A DNA stretch of 64,000 nucleotides from UBA1444 sp964521625 (GCA_964521625.1 CAZFSM010000006.1:113566-177565); one strand, 5' to 3'; counted from the first letter of the stretch, positions 51,669 to 61,715 are shown. Numbers and translations: made by a program. The notes: generated from the letters alone by a model not told the origin.

Positions 51669-54038
51669 TCAAGCTAGTTTAACAACAGAAACACCTGTTC
51701 CGCCCTGGTTAATCTCGCCGATCGTGATTCCCTTCACCCGGGAATGCGCCGACAGAAAAGCCTGTACACCTTTGCGCAGTGCACCGGTACCTTTGCCATG
51801 GATAACCGAAATAGAATCAAGACCGGTCAAAATTGCATCATCAATGTATTTTTCCAATACATAGGCGGCTTCTTCGTTATTCATGCCGCGTATATCAATC
51901 TCCCGCGAAACCGGCTGCATTTTTTCGGTTGCCAGCTGGCGAGTTTTCCGTTCCTGTTCCAGCGGTTTTTGTTCGGATCGTTTCAGAACCCGGCACTGAT
52001 TACGGGAAACCATCATTTTTAGCGCTCCCAGTTGCACACTGACCGAATCGCCTTCTACCGAAAGTACCACGCCTTGTTGTCCCAGGTTTGCAACATGCAC
52101 CACCGCTCCCTTGACGACCTTGGCCGCCGCATCGGTTTCATAGGCGACAACAGCGCCGACTGGTTCCAACGGGTTCAGCTCGCTGATTTTTTCGCGAATT
52201 TTGCGGCGGGCGCTGTCGACGCTGTCCTGAATTGCTGCATTACTTGTGGAGGAAAAATGTTGTTTCAGATCCCGGATCACCGCTTCGGCTTCCAGCCGGG
52301 TCTGACGCATCAGTTCGTCCGCTTCGGCGCGGGCTTTCGCCAGGGCGTCTTTCTTTTTGATTTCCCAGCTTTGCTTCTCACGATCAATAATTTGCCGCAA
52401 GCGCACCGACTCCTGTCGCAATACGATCGCTTCCTGGCGTTCTTTTTCACTGGCCCGCTTGTGCTCTTCCATCACCGACAGCACCGATTCAAATTTTTGA
52501 TGCTCGCCGCCAGCCAGCAGCCGGGCCTTTTCCACCAGTTCCTGCGGCAAGCCGAGACGCTGCGATATCGCAAAAGCGTTACTGCTGCCGGCGACCCCGA
52601 TCAACAGGCGGTAAGTCGGTCGCAACGTTTCAATGTCGAACTCCACCGACGCGTTCTCAACACCCTCCTGGGTATAGGCAAATGCTTTCAATTCGCCGTA
52701 GTGGGTCGTAGCAATCGTAAGAATCCCCTGTTCGCGCAAATGTTCCAGGATCGCCATTGCCAGAGCGGTTCCTTCTTCCGGGTCGGTTCCGGCGCCAATT
52801 TCGTCGATCAACACCAGACATTTCGGCGTCACTTGCGACAATATCCGGATGATATTGGTCATGTGACCGGAAAAAGTACTCAGCGATTGCTCAATACTCT
52901 GTTCATCGCCAATATCGGCAAATATGTTTTCAAACACCGTCAGTGTCGAATTTGCCGCCGCCGGCACAAACAATCCCGACTGCATCATCAGGCTAAGCAA
53001 GCCCAATGTTTTAAGGGCGACCGTCTTACCACCGGTATTGGGGCCGGTAATCAGTAATGTATTGAACTCGCCGCCGATCCGAATGTCTGTCGGCACAACC
53101 GTTGCCGCAGCAATCAGCGGGTGACGGGCCAGTCTCAGATCGACCCGCCCCTGTTCATTGACTTCCGGTCTGATCGCATGCATTTCAAAAGCCAGACGCG
53201 CTTTGGCGAAAACAAAATCCAGCTGCGCCAAAATGTCGCAATTGGCTTCAATCGGATCTGCTTCGGCGGCCACTTGCAGCGACAATGCGAGCAGTATTTT
53301 TTCCACTTCCGTCTGTTCGGCGGAAATGACGCCCTTCAGATCATTGTTCATATTTACCAGCGCCATTGGTTCAATAAAAACAGTTGCGCCGCTGGCAGAC
53401 TGATCATGCAGAATGCCGGGAAACTGGTGACGGTATTCCTGTTTGATTGGAATCACATAACGATCGCCACGCATCGTATACAGGGCATCCTGAAAAAAGG
53501 TCTTGTACTGGCTTGATCGCAGGATCGAATCCAGCTTATCTTTGATCCGTCCTTGGATTAGTCGGATTTCACGCCGCAGCTGATTCAACTTATCGCTTGC
53601 ATCATCTTTGACCGATCCGTTATCATCGATCGAGCGTTCAATGGCAAACTCGGCGCTGCGAATCACCGTTAAGCCGCGGGCCCAGTTCTCCAGACCGCCA
53701 GAGTGTTCGCTATAATCGGCAAAAAAACCTTTTAGTAGTCGAACGGCCCGCAGTGTGGAACCGACCGACAGCAGTTCTTCACCAGATAAACCGCCGCCAA
53801 CGCGGGCCCGGCCCAACACCTGACGCAGATCGCGAATTCCGCCGAAAGGAACCGATGGAGCATGGCGAAGCACGCGGACAGCGTCCTCGGTTAGTGACAG
53901 ATTGTTTTCAACCGTGAGCAATTCTGCTGACGGCTGCAATGCTTCCGCCAGTTCACGGCCGCGGTGCGTCGCAGTATAGTTCGCCAGACGGGCGATTACT
54001 TTTGCATATTCAAGGGTTCGTAAGGCTGCTGGGTCCAT
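51669..54038 (-). CDS. mutS2: MutS2 (endonuclease / collided-ribosome factor)
   Basis: 789 aa. No MutS mismatch-recognition domain; core helices about 1-300, Walker A GPNTGGKTVALKT near 335, Walker B LVLIDEIGAGTDPEEGTALA near 410, coiled coil 500-610, and a C-terminal SMR domain with DIRGMN and HGKGTGALR near 710-755. In Bacillus MutS2 splits collided ribosomes and feeds RQC; earlier work gave it a role against recombination. ATG 54038 has GGAGG at 7 nt; an in-frame start at 54116 would overlap the U32 gene. Confidence 0.95.
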   Translation of the reverse strand: MDPAALRTLEYAKVIARLANYTATHRGRELAEALQPSAELLTVENNLSLTEDAVRVLRHAPSVPFGGIRDLRQVLGRARVGGGLSGEELLSVGSTLRAVRLLKGFFADYSEHSGGLENWARGLTVIRSAEFAIERSIDDNGSVKDDASDKLNQLRREIRLIQGRIKDKLDSILRSSQYKTFFQDALYTMRGDRYVIPIKQEYRHQFPGILHDQSASGATVFIEPMALVNMNNDLKGVISAEQTEVEKILLALSLQVAAEADPIEANCDILAQLDFVFAKARLAFEMHAIRPEVNEQGRVDLRLARHPLIAAATVVPTDIRIGGEFNTLLITGPNTGGKTVALKTLGLLSLMMQSGLFVPAAANSTLTVFENIFADIGDEQSIEQSLSTFSGHMTNIIRILSQVTPKCLVLIDEIGAGTDPEEGTALAMAILEHLREQGILTIATTHYGELKAFAYTQEGVENASVEFDIETLRPTYRLLIGVAGSSNAFAISQRLGLPQELVEKARLLAGGEHQKFESVLSVMEEHKRASEKERQEAIVLRQESVRLRQIIDREKQSWEIKKKDALAKARAEADELMRQTRLEAEAVIRDLKQHFSSTSNAAIQDSVDSARRKIREKISELNPLEPVGAVVAYETDAAAKVVKGAVVHVANLGQQGVVLSVEGDSVSVQLGALKMMVSRNQCRVLKRSEQKPLEQERKTRQLATEKMQPVSREIDIRGMNNEEAAYVLEKYIDDAILTGLDSISVIHGKGTGALRKGVQAFLSAHSRVKGITIGEINQGGTGVSVVKLA

Positions 54039-54057
54039 GTTTATTCCTCCGGAAGTG

Positions 54058-56541
54058 TTATAATACGCCGCGGAAATAATGTCCGCGGGTGATGTCTGCA
54101 TGTTCTGCGCTGCCAATCTCTGCCTCGCTCAAACCGGCGGCGCCCACAGCGATCGCCTGACGATAATAGCCGGTAATCCTGGTAATCTCATCCGGTTTCA
54201 TCTGGCAGGCTTCAATTCGCAGCCGGGCTACGCCATATTGGGCAAATTTCGCCACATGCGGCAACATCGACAGTTCTTTGCCATTGAGAATGTGCATACG
54301 GCAAGCATCATCTGTCAGCACCGGGAATGACTCGTCTTTGCGGTCCTGTAGCCGGTAATCGCCATGACGGCAAGCGCCTTCACAGGCGCTATCTTCTGCT
54401 TCACCCAGATAAGAGCCCAATGCACAAAACTCCGAAATCATCAGCGTTAGCTGTCCGTGCACCAGACATTCCAGTGGCAGGATTTTTTGCTGCGCCAGTT
54501 TCTGCACTTGTCCCAGCGTCAACTCTGGTGACAGGGTGGCGCTGATGGCCCCCTGTTCGCGGACAAAGGCCAACGCCTGCGAATTGAACAGGTTCAATGG
54601 ATAATCGGCATGAATCAGCAACTGAGTATGTTCACGCACCATGGTCAGAGAGCCGATATTAGGAACACTAACCGCATCAGGCTGTAATTCAGCAAACCAC
54701 TGCAATTGCATTTGGGCCGCACTGCGATTGGCGTCGCGGATAATTCGCGGCAGGCAGAATGCCGCTCGCTTTTTCTGCTTATGAGCCAGCGCAAGGATCT
54801 CGGCGTAGTCGGATTGATTCAAATGATTGCCGTGAAAATGTTCGCCGCTGATCATCACCCAGTCAGCGCCGCCAGCTAGCGCCGCCGCCGCCTGGGCCAG
54901 TGTATCCACTTTGACAACGAGTTGCAACGTAGCCGGCTGCGCCTCCGCTGGGGGTAGCGCTGGCAGCGGTAGCGATTTATCCAGAGCCGGACGTTGGAAA
55001 GGAGTCAATCGCGCAGTTTCCAGCGCCTCAATCGCCCGCCGGCGGGCATCGTTGATTTCCGAAACCGGTACCATTACTTCACCCTGAATGTCTGCGGCAA
55101 ATTGCTCGATGGCAAACGGGGTATTGCCCAGACGGGAGCACTGCGTTGCCAGGATTTCCGAAGTCAACGGACGATTACGGGCGGCCTGGGCAATAAATGC
55201 CGTTTCAGCCGTGCCGATGTTTCCGGCGCGATCCCTGGCTTCAATCGTCAGCGGCTCGCCAACAACGGCCCGAACCGACAAACTGATCGGAATACGCCGA
55301 CGCGCATGCGGTTTGGCGAACCAGGAGCGAACTTTCTCGGTCAGCCGGGCGTCGAACACCTTAAACACCCGGTCGCCAGGCCGAATCGCATCTCGACAAT
55401 AAATCGCCGCTTCCTGGCCGGCTTCCGCCGATTCCACCGGCAGATCGTCAACCTGCATCGGACCGATTTCGATCGAGACGCGACCGCCGACTTTCACCCA
55501 GGCTTCCACGATATCGCCCTGGGCCAGGGGACCTTCCAGCTTTAGATAAACCAGTCGTTGTTCCGGCGAGTATCGGGTCACGCGACCGATCAACACACCC
55601 CGGTTGTTGGGCCGGCGGTCGCTCATCATCTCCCGCCCGTTTTTCTCTAATAAGTGCGCCGAAGTGAAACCGCGATTAAAAATCTGTTCCAGGTCGCGCA
55701 AGTCTTCTTTGGGCACATGGTAGTCCAGCGGGTCGGCTACAGCGCGGTCAATCGCCCGGCGATAAGCATCGACCACCACGGCAACATACTCGGCCCGTTT
55801 CATGCGACCCTCAATTTTGAAGCTGGCCACCCCGGCATCAATCAATTCCGGCACAAATTCGATCGTCTGAAAATCACGCGGACTAAGCAGAAATTCACCG
55901 ACACCTCGCTCGGATAGCGCATCTTTGCCCTGGGCATCCATCAAATGATACGGCAGGCGGCAAGGCTGCGCACAACGACCGCGATTGCCGCTGCGTCCGC
56001 CGATCATACTGGACATCAGGCACTGACCAGAATAACAGATACATAGCGCGCCGTGGACAAATGTTTCAATCTGACAACGGGCCTGTCGGCAAATTCCCTT
56101 GATTTCCGCCAGTGACAGTTCGCGGGCCAGAATCACCCGTTCAAATCCATAATCAGCCAGCTGGTTTACGGCAGACAAATCATAGGCCGTCATTTGAGTG
56201 CTGGCATGCAGCGGCATTTTCGGCACGATCTGTTTGGCCACCCGAGCAACGCCGACATCCTGAAGAATTGCCGCATCTGCTCCCACTTCGTAGAGCAGCC
56301 GCAGGTAATCCTTTAATAGCGGCATTTCGCCATCGTCAATCAAGGTGTTCACGGTCACATAAACCCGAACTCCTAGCAAATGAGCCTGCCGGACACTTTC
56401 CGCCAGTTCGTCGGCCGAAAAATTAGTCGCGTATTGTCTTGCGCCAAACTGTTGGCCACCCAGATAAATCGCATCCGCCCCCGCCTCTATAGCAGCTGCG
56501 AATGCTTCCTTATTCCCGGACGGCGCCAATAACTCAATCAT
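54058..56541 (-). CDS. U32-family peptidase-like protein with DUF3656
   Basis: 827 aa. First U32 domain about 1-300 (IELLAPSGNKEAFAAAIEAGADAIYLGG; the cysteine cluster SGQCLMSSMIGGRSGNRGRCAQPCRLPY near 170-200), then a DUF3656-like region to about 600 and a second U32-type domain with DSACEGACRHGDY near 715. Related proteins act in tRNA/rRNA hydroxylation (TrhP, RlhA) rather than proteolysis, so a role in RNA modification is possible. Follows zapA by 15 bp. Confidence 0.86.
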   Translation of the reverse strand: MIELLAPSGNKEAFAAAIEAGADAIYLGGQQFGARQYATNFSADELAESVRQAHLLGVRVYVTVNTLIDDGEMPLLKDYLRLLYEVGADAAILQDVGVARVAKQIVPKMPLHASTQMTAYDLSAVNQLADYGFERVILARELSLAEIKGICRQARCQIETFVHGALCICYSGQCLMSSMIGGRSGNRGRCAQPCRLPYHLMDAQGKDALSERGVGEFLLSPRDFQTIEFVPELIDAGVASFKIEGRMKRAEYVAVVVDAYRRAIDRAVADPLDYHVPKEDLRDLEQIFNRGFTSAHLLEKNGREMMSDRRPNNRGVLIGRVTRYSPEQRLVYLKLEGPLAQGDIVEAWVKVGGRVSIEIGPMQVDDLPVESAEAGQEAAIYCRDAIRPGDRVFKVFDARLTEKVRSWFAKPHARRRIPISLSVRAVVGEPLTIEARDRAGNIGTAETAFIAQAARNRPLTSEILATQCSRLGNTPFAIEQFAADIQGEVMVPVSEINDARRRAIEALETARLTPFQRPALDKSLPLPALPPAEAQPATLQLVVKVDTLAQAAAALAGGADWVMISGEHFHGNHLNQSDYAEILALAHKQKKRAAFCLPRIIRDANRSAAQMQLQWFAELQPDAVSVPNIGSLTMVREHTQLLIHADYPLNLFNSQALAFVREQGAISATLSPELTLGQVQKLAQQKILPLECLVHGQLTLMISEFCALGSYLGEAEDSACEGACRHGDYRLQDRKDESFPVLTDDACRMHILNGKELSMLPHVAKFAQYGVARLRIEACQMKPDEITRITGYYRQAIAVGAAGLSEAEIGSAEHADITRGHYFRGVL

Positions 56542-56556
56542 GTTTCTTCCTCAACT

Positions 56557-56811
56557 CTATTTTACCTGCTTTACCATCGACATCAGTTGTTGATAGTCTT
56601 CCTGCAGGCGCAGATAGTCATCCATCAGATTCAATCCGGCCAGCGTCGCAATCCTGTTTGGCGATAAACTGGGATAGCTGCGTTCAACCTGGCGCAACCG
56701 TTCATCAACCAGTCCGGCGATCTTCTGGACACGTTCCGGTTCAGAATCGCCACGAATTGTATAACTTTCACCGCCGATGGTGACAGTGACCCGATAGCGT
56801 TTTTTTTCCAT
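56557..56811 (-). CDS. zapA: Cell division protein ZapA
   Basis: 84 aa. RVTVTIGGESYTIRGDSEPERVQKIAGLVDERLRQVERSYP followed by LAGLNLMDDYLRLQEDYQQL coiled coil, the ZapA fold that crosslinks FtsZ filaments. ATG 56811 with GGCGGAG upstream. Usual neighbour downstream of pheT. Confidence 0.92.
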   Translation of the reverse strand: MEKKRYRVTVTIGGESYTIRGDSEPERVQKIAGLVDERLRQVERSYPSLSPNRIATLAGLNLMDDYLRLQEDYQQLMSMVKQVK

Positions 56812-56892
56812 ACTCCGCCTCCATTTTAAAGGATAAAAGATCTGTATTTAGTGTTTGGTTCGACTTGTCACCACCGGATTCCTGCGTGTTAA

Positions 56893-56931
56893 TTCAAATT
56901 AAAGAGGACCGGGGCATTGCCCGGCCCTCTT
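56893..56931 (-). terminator. Terminator after pheT
   Basis: AAGAGGGCCGGGCA/TGCCCCGGTCCTCTT stem with TAATTTGAATT after it, between pheT and zapA. Confidence 0.82.
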
Positions 56932-56973
56932 GGCGCAACAAGGACCACTGAATATTATTAGAAATTCTAGAGT

Positions 56974-59406
56974 TTAGCTGCGCAATTTCGCTGCAAAGGT
57001 TGCTTCAATGTGTTGCACCAATTTTCCCATTGGCGCATCGACTTCGTCGTCGGTCAAGGTACGGTCCGGCGCTCTAAATACTAACGAAATCGCCAGACTG
57101 CGCGTGCCTTTTTCCACCCGGTCACCAGTGTACACATCAAACAACCGCGAGTCGACCAATAATTCACCACCGGCATGGCGAACCGCTGCCAACACATCGG
57201 CGGCGGCCACTGAATCTGGCAGTACCAGCGCCATATCGCGGGTAATTGACGGGTATTTCGGCAGCGGCGAATAAGCTTTTGCGTCGACACTGCAATACGT
57301 CGCCAGATCGCTCAGATTGATTTTGAATAGATAGACCGGCCGGCTGATGCCGAACGCTTCCTGAACACTGGGATGCAAGGCGCCGACAGTGGCAACCGTC
57401 ACATCACCAATCATGAAATCTGCCTGTTTGCCTGGATGCAGCCAGGGAGCTTGCGACGCCGCAACTTTCCATTCGCTGATGCCCAGCCCTGTCAATAGCG
57501 ATTCAACAGTACCCTTGGCATCAAAAAAGTCGACGTTGTCGCGGCTATGGCACCACTCGGTTCCGCCACGTCGGCCCACCATCGCGCCGCACAGGCGGTA
57601 TACTTCCTCCGGATGCGTATCGAGGGGCAACCGCAATGCATGGTGGGTTGTCCCCACTTCATATATCTTCAGGTCTTCATTTTTTCGCGACAAATTGCGG
57701 GCGACCGTGTCCAATAATCCAGCCATCAACGTCGTTCGCAGAATGGGAAATTCGTCGGTAATCGGATTCATGATCGGAATCGCGTTGCGCAGCGGGCTGT
57801 CGACCGGCAGACGCAAGTGATCAAAGAATGACGGGTGCGAAAAACTGAACGATAAGCTTTCGCAGAAACCAAAGCCGGTCATCAGGTCGCGGGCAGTGTC
57901 AACGAGGTTAGTTTGCCGGGATGTGCCGCCAGAGTGAAGCGGCCCAACCGGGCGAGTCGATGGAATGTTGTCATAGCCATAGATCCGCGAAACCTCTTCG
58001 GCGATATCTACCGGCCCGGTCACGTCATGGCGCCAGGTCGGCGCAGTGACTGTGATGGATTCAGTCCCCGCCTTGACGGTAAACTCCAACTTTTGCAGGA
58101 TATCTAGCATGGTATCGGCGGGAATATCAGAACCCAGATAGCGATTGATCCACTGCGGCGTAAAATCAAACTGGGCCGGCAAAACGGCTTTCGGATAAAC
58201 GTCGATGATGCCGGGTACAACGTCGCAGGCGCCCATCTCGGCCAGCAGTTGTACTGCGCGGTCGATTGCCAGCGGGATTGCGGCTACATCCACACCGCGC
58301 TCAAATCGGCCGGAGGCTTCGGAACGCAGGCCAAGTCCGCGGGAAGTCCGGCGAACACTAGGTCCATAAAAAGCGGCTGCCTCCAGCAGAACCGTTTTGG
58401 TTGAAGCTGATACTTCGGTAGCCAAGCCACCCATCACGCCGGCAATACCGACCGGTTGGAGCGCGTCGGCGATGACCAGCATCTCCGAGTTCAGTTCGCG
58501 CTTCACTCCGTCAAGAGTCGTCAGTTTCTCCCCGTCAACAGCCCGGCGGACAATAATACTGTGTTTGGCAAGCAGACTATAGTCATAGGCGTGCATTGGC
58601 AAGCCGAGTTCCAGCATCACAAAGTTTGTCACGTCGACCACGTTGCTGATCGGTCGCATGCCGGCTGCCTGCAGTCGATGCTGCATCCACAGCGGCGACT
58701 CGCCGATACGGACATTGGTCAGGATGCGGGCGCAAAACCGTTTACACAATTCAGGCTCCCGGATTTCAATCGTCGCTAGTTCCGTAGCCTTGCCCTGGCC
58801 CCGTTCCTGCAGGTTGAGTAACGGCCGCACCGCCTTGTTGCCCGATAATACACCAATTTCCCGCGCGATGCCGAGCACGGAAAAGCAGTCGGCCCGATTG
58901 GCTGTCAGTTCAAACTCCAGCGTGACATCATCCAGTCCCATAACCGGCCGAATGTCTTGGCCGAGCTGCGTGTCTGCAGGTAGGATATAGATCCCATCAC
59001 GCTTTTCCGACGCAATGATCTTGGTATCGCCGAGGATTTCCTCGGCCGAACAAAGCATCCCTTCGGAAAGAACGCCGCGAAAATCGGCTGACTCGATGGT
59101 TTTTCCATCCGACAATACAGCGCCGGACAGCGCAACCGGCACGATTTGACCGGCTCGCACATTGGTGGCGGCAGTGACGATCTTCACCGTTTTATCACCG
59201 ATATCCAGCAGACATACTGACAACCGTTCGGCGTTCGGATGTGGATCGACGCTACGAATTAGGCCTGTCACGATATTGCGCAATCCTTCGCAAGGACGCT
59301 CAATTCCCTCAACTGGAATTCCGGCCATGGTCAATCTTTCACCCAGCACTTCCGGTGCTTCGTCAAAATTTACATAATCTTTAAGCCATCTCACTGGAGC
59401 CCGCAT
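56974..59406 (-). CDS. pheT: Phenylalanyl-tRNA synthetase beta chain
   Basis: 810 aa. N-terminal tRNA-binding domain (about 40-150, IVTGLIRSVDPHPNAERLSVCLLDIG), B3/4 editing domain about 210-370, B5 domain near 400-470 and the C-terminal anticodon-binding (FDX-ACB) domain ending PMGKLVQHIEATFAAKLRS. ATG 59406; 15 bp after pheS. Confidence 0.97.
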   Translation of the reverse strand: MRAPVRWLKDYVNFDEAPEVLGERLTMAGIPVEGIERPCEGLRNIVTGLIRSVDPHPNAERLSVCLLDIGDKTVKIVTAATNVRAGQIVPVALSGAVLSDGKTIESADFRGVLSEGMLCSAEEILGDTKIIASEKRDGIYILPADTQLGQDIRPVMGLDDVTLEFELTANRADCFSVLGIAREIGVLSGNKAVRPLLNLQERGQGKATELATIEIREPELCKRFCARILTNVRIGESPLWMQHRLQAAGMRPISNVVDVTNFVMLELGLPMHAYDYSLLAKHSIIVRRAVDGEKLTTLDGVKRELNSEMLVIADALQPVGIAGVMGGLATEVSASTKTVLLEAAAFYGPSVRRTSRGLGLRSEASGRFERGVDVAAIPLAIDRAVQLLAEMGACDVVPGIIDVYPKAVLPAQFDFTPQWINRYLGSDIPADTMLDILQKLEFTVKAGTESITVTAPTWRHDVTGPVDIAEEVSRIYGYDNIPSTRPVGPLHSGGTSRQTNLVDTARDLMTGFGFCESLSFSFSHPSFFDHLRLPVDSPLRNAIPIMNPITDEFPILRTTLMAGLLDTVARNLSRKNEDLKIYEVGTTHHALRLPLDTHPEEVYRLCGAMVGRRGGTEWCHSRDNVDFFDAKGTVESLLTGLGISEWKVAASQAPWLHPGKQADFMIGDVTVATVGALHPSVQEAFGISRPVYLFKINLSDLATYCSVDAKAYSPLPKYPSITRDMALVLPDSVAAADVLAAVRHAGGELLVDSRLFDVYTGDRVEKGTRSLAISLVFRAPDRTLTDDEVDAPMGKLVQHIEATFAAKLRS

Positions 59407-59421
59407 TTTGCAATTCCTCCC

Positions 59422-60444
59422 TTAGAAACGGCGCAAAAAGCGCACGTCGTTTTCATAGAACAGCCGCATGTCATCAATGCCAAAAACCAACATCGCAATT
59501 CGCTCGACCCCCATGCCGAAGGCAAAGCCGCTAACATGCGACGGATCGTAATTACTCATTTCCAGGACTCTTGGGTGAACCATGCCGGAACCGAGGATCT
59601 CGAGCCAGCCGGTGCCTTTGCAAACCCGACAGCCTTTTCCCTTACAGATCACACAGGAGATGTCGACCTCGGCGCTGGGTTCGGTAAACGGAAAATAACT
59701 GGGCCGGAATCGCACTTTCACGCTATCGCCAAAAATGCCCTGACAGAACAGTTCCAACGTTCCCTTCAGGTCAGCGAAACAGATGTCCGGGCCGACTACC
59801 AGGCCCTCAACCTGCTGAAACATCGGCGAATGCGTCGCGTCATAGTCGCGCCGATACACTTTACCCGGCGCAATCATGCGGATTGGCGAATTCGGCTGTT
59901 GTGACTGCATCGTACGCACCTGAACCGGCGAAGTATGCGTCCGCAGCAGAAATTGTTCAGTAATATAAAACGAATCTTGCATATCACGCGCCGGGTGATC
60001 CGGCGGCAGGTTCAGCGCTTCAAAGTTATAATAGTCGCTCTCCACTTCCGGGCCTTCTTCAACGTCAAAGCCCATTTGCAGAAATACGGCCTTGATACGG
60101 TCAAGCGCCAGCGTCAATGGATGGCGTCGTCCCAGTTCGAGCACTCTACCCGGCAATGTGATATCAATTTTTTCCGCTGCCAGGCGTTTGTTCAACTCCG
60201 CTTCTTTTAACAGTTCAAATTTTGCGTTCAATGCGGTTTCAAAGTCCAGGCGCAGATCGTTGACTAACTGACCGATTCGCGGGCGTTCGGCCGGGTCCAT
60301 CGCGCCCATCCCGCGCAAAACAGCAGTCAGGTCGCCTTTTTTGCCCAACACCTTAACTCTGATTTCGTTTACAGCGCCCACATCCTGCGCCTGCTCCAGT
60401 TCCTTGAATGCCGCTACGCGGATCCGTTGCAATTCCTGTTCCAT
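59422..60444 (-). CDS. pheS: Phenylalanyl-tRNA synthetase alpha chain
   Basis: 340 aa. Class II catalytic core: motif 2-like KVYRRDYDATHSPMFQQVEGL near 198; a small Cys-rich loop CVICKGKGCRVCKGTGW near 263; motif 3 GFAFGMGVERIAML near 310. N-terminal coiled coil about 1-80 binds tRNA. ATG 60444 with AAGGAG SD. Expression passes through the Phe T-box upstream. Confidence 0.97.
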   Translation of the reverse strand: MEQELQRIRVAAFKELEQAQDVGAVNEIRVKVLGKKGDLTAVLRGMGAMDPAERPRIGQLVNDLRLDFETALNAKFELLKEAELNKRLAAEKIDITLPGRVLELGRRHPLTLALDRIKAVFLQMGFDVEEGPEVESDYYNFEALNLPPDHPARDMQDSFYITEQFLLRTHTSPVQVRTMQSQQPNSPIRMIAPGKVYRRDYDATHSPMFQQVEGLVVGPDICFADLKGTLELFCQGIFGDSVKVRFRPSYFPFTEPSAEVDISCVICKGKGCRVCKGTGWLEILGSGMVHPRVLEMSNYDPSHVSGFAFGMGVERIAMLVFGIDDMRLFYENDVRFLRRF

Positions 60445-60480
60445 TCTTATCGCACTCCTTCAGTCAGCGTTGTCCAGACA

Positions 60481-60712
60481 AAATAAAAAACCTTCGCACC
60501 CACCCGGGGCGAAAGTCCAGTTTCGCGGTACCACCCAATTTATCACTCAACACCTTTAACGCAGGCAATACGTCCAGCCTACCCGCAAAAGCGACTCAAC
60601 CGGTCCCTCGGGAGTGAACTTCGGCTGACGCGTCGGCTACTGCTCTCAATCTGCGGCAGCAACTCCCTGTTTACCTGCGTACCCAGCGTACTCTCTCCGT
60701 CATCGGTTTGAC
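60481..60712 (-). promoter_or_regulatory. T-box riboswitch leader of pheST (Phe specifier TTC)
   Basis: T-box core GGGTGGTACCGCG (60536-60524). Stem I: GGAG (60698-60695) with AGAGTA motif pairs with CTCC, and the opposite loop AAGTTCA shows specifier TTC (60618-60616). Terminator stem TTTCGC...GCGAAGG followed by TTTTTTATTT (60516-60481). It begins after a small ORF in the same transcript. Confidence 0.92.
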
Positions 60713-60718
60713 GATGAT

Positions 60719-60814
60719 TTATAGGGACAGTTCTTTTAGCTGCTTATACACCAGATAAGCGGCAATAGAACCTGTCGTTTCGAAAATCTTCCAATAAAAA
60801 TCTGCTGTTTCCAA
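60719..60814 (-). CDS. YqzL-like small protein (31 aa)
   Basis: Thirty-one codons from TTG 60814 to TAA 60719: residues include DFYWKIFETTGSIAAYLVYK, which matches the YqzL small-protein pattern W-x-x-F-x-x-TG-x-x-AYL-x-YK. AGAGGAAG lies 9 nt before the TTG. It is encoded between the pheS promoter and the T-box, so it is transcribed even when the T-box terminates. Function unknown. Confidence 0.78.
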   Translation of the reverse strand: METADFYWKIFETTGSIAAYLVYKQLKELSL

Positions 60815-60869
60815 ACCGCAACACTTCCTCTCCGACTACTGAAACCGGATCGGGACACGCTACGGAATT

Positions 60870-60899
60870 ATTATAACACAAGCAGCAAAACTATGACAA
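60870..60899 (-). promoter_or_regulatory. Promoter of yqzL-pheST
   Basis: TTGTCA (60899-60894), 18-bp spacer, TATAAT (60875-60870). The -35 lies against the trmH stop codon. Confidence 0.8.
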
Positions 60900-61715
60900 G
60901 GGAAAACCGCGTTGACGGGCCGCTTCAAATAAAATAACCGCTGCCGCCGAAGCAACATTTAACGACTCAGCCTTGCCGATGATTGGAATCCGTATCGCCG
61001 ACGCTGCGTGTTGGCGGAACGCCTCGCTCACTCCGGCGCCTTCGTTGCCAAATACCACCGCGCAGGTAGCAGTCAGGTCAAATTCGTTATAATTCGTAGC
61101 GGAGTTGGCATCAGCCACAAACAGGGGGATGTTTTTGCCGGAAAAATGCTCCAGACACAGTTTCACCGACGATTTATAGATCGGCAAATGAAACAAAGAC
61201 CCCATCGAGGCGCGAACCGTCTTTCCGGCATAAAGATCGGCACACCCCGGCGTCAAAACTACTCCAGTCGCACCGGCCGCATCAGCAGTGCGAATAATAG
61301 TTCCAACATTCCCAGGGTCCTGTACAGCATCTAAAATGACCCAAAACGGAGAACCTTGTTGCGTCAACGCTCCCGTATCGGTCAATAAATCCAGTTTACT
61401 TTGTTGCACAATGGCAATTATCCCCTGTGGCGACTCTGTTTCAGCCATTTTTTTAAATATGGGAGCAGAAACAAGCAATACTTTTTTTCCTTTTTCTGCA
61501 TACCGATCCAATAGACTAGAAAACTGAGCTGTTGCCAATTGTTCCTGACAAACGAACAAACATTCTATGTTCCAGTTTGCCGCCAACGCCGTTTCAACCA
61601 AATGAATTCCCTCGATCAAAAACAAACCGCTCTCGTCTCGGTACTTCTTTTGCCGTAAAGCTGCCGCCAGTTTGATTCGAGTGTTATCCGCGCTACAGAT
61701 TAGTTGATGGTTCAT
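60891..61715 (-). CDS. TrmH/SpoU-family RNA 2'-O-methyltransferase
   Basis: 274 aa. N-terminal substrate-binding domain (about 1-95, EGIHLVETAL), then the SPOUT knot with motif 1 DPGNVGTIIRTADAAGATGVVL near 135, motif 2 VVFGNEGAGVSEAFRQ near 220 and motif 3 IPIIGKAESLNVASAAAVILFE near 243. Probably methylates ribose in 23S rRNA or tRNA; target unassigned. ATG 61715 overlaps the ktrA stop by one base (TAATG). Confidence 0.9.
   Translation of the reverse strand: MNHQLICSADNTRIKLAAALRQKKYRDESGLFLIEGIHLVETALAANWNIECLFVCQEQLATAQFSSLLDRYAEKGKKVLLVSAPIFKKMAETESPQGIIAIVQQSKLDLLTDTGALTQQGSPFWVILDAVQDPGNVGTIIRTADAAGATGVVLTPGCADLYAGKTVRASMGSLFHLPIYKSSVKLCLEHFSGKNIPLFVADANSATNYNEFDLTATCAVVFGNEGAGVSEAFRQHAASAIRIPIIGKAESLNVASAAAVILFEAARQRGFPLS

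Noticed and set aside
52032..53057. 341-codon open frame antisense to mutS2
   Set aside because: Same reason: antisense to Walker A/B-coding sequence of mutS2, no recognisable domain.
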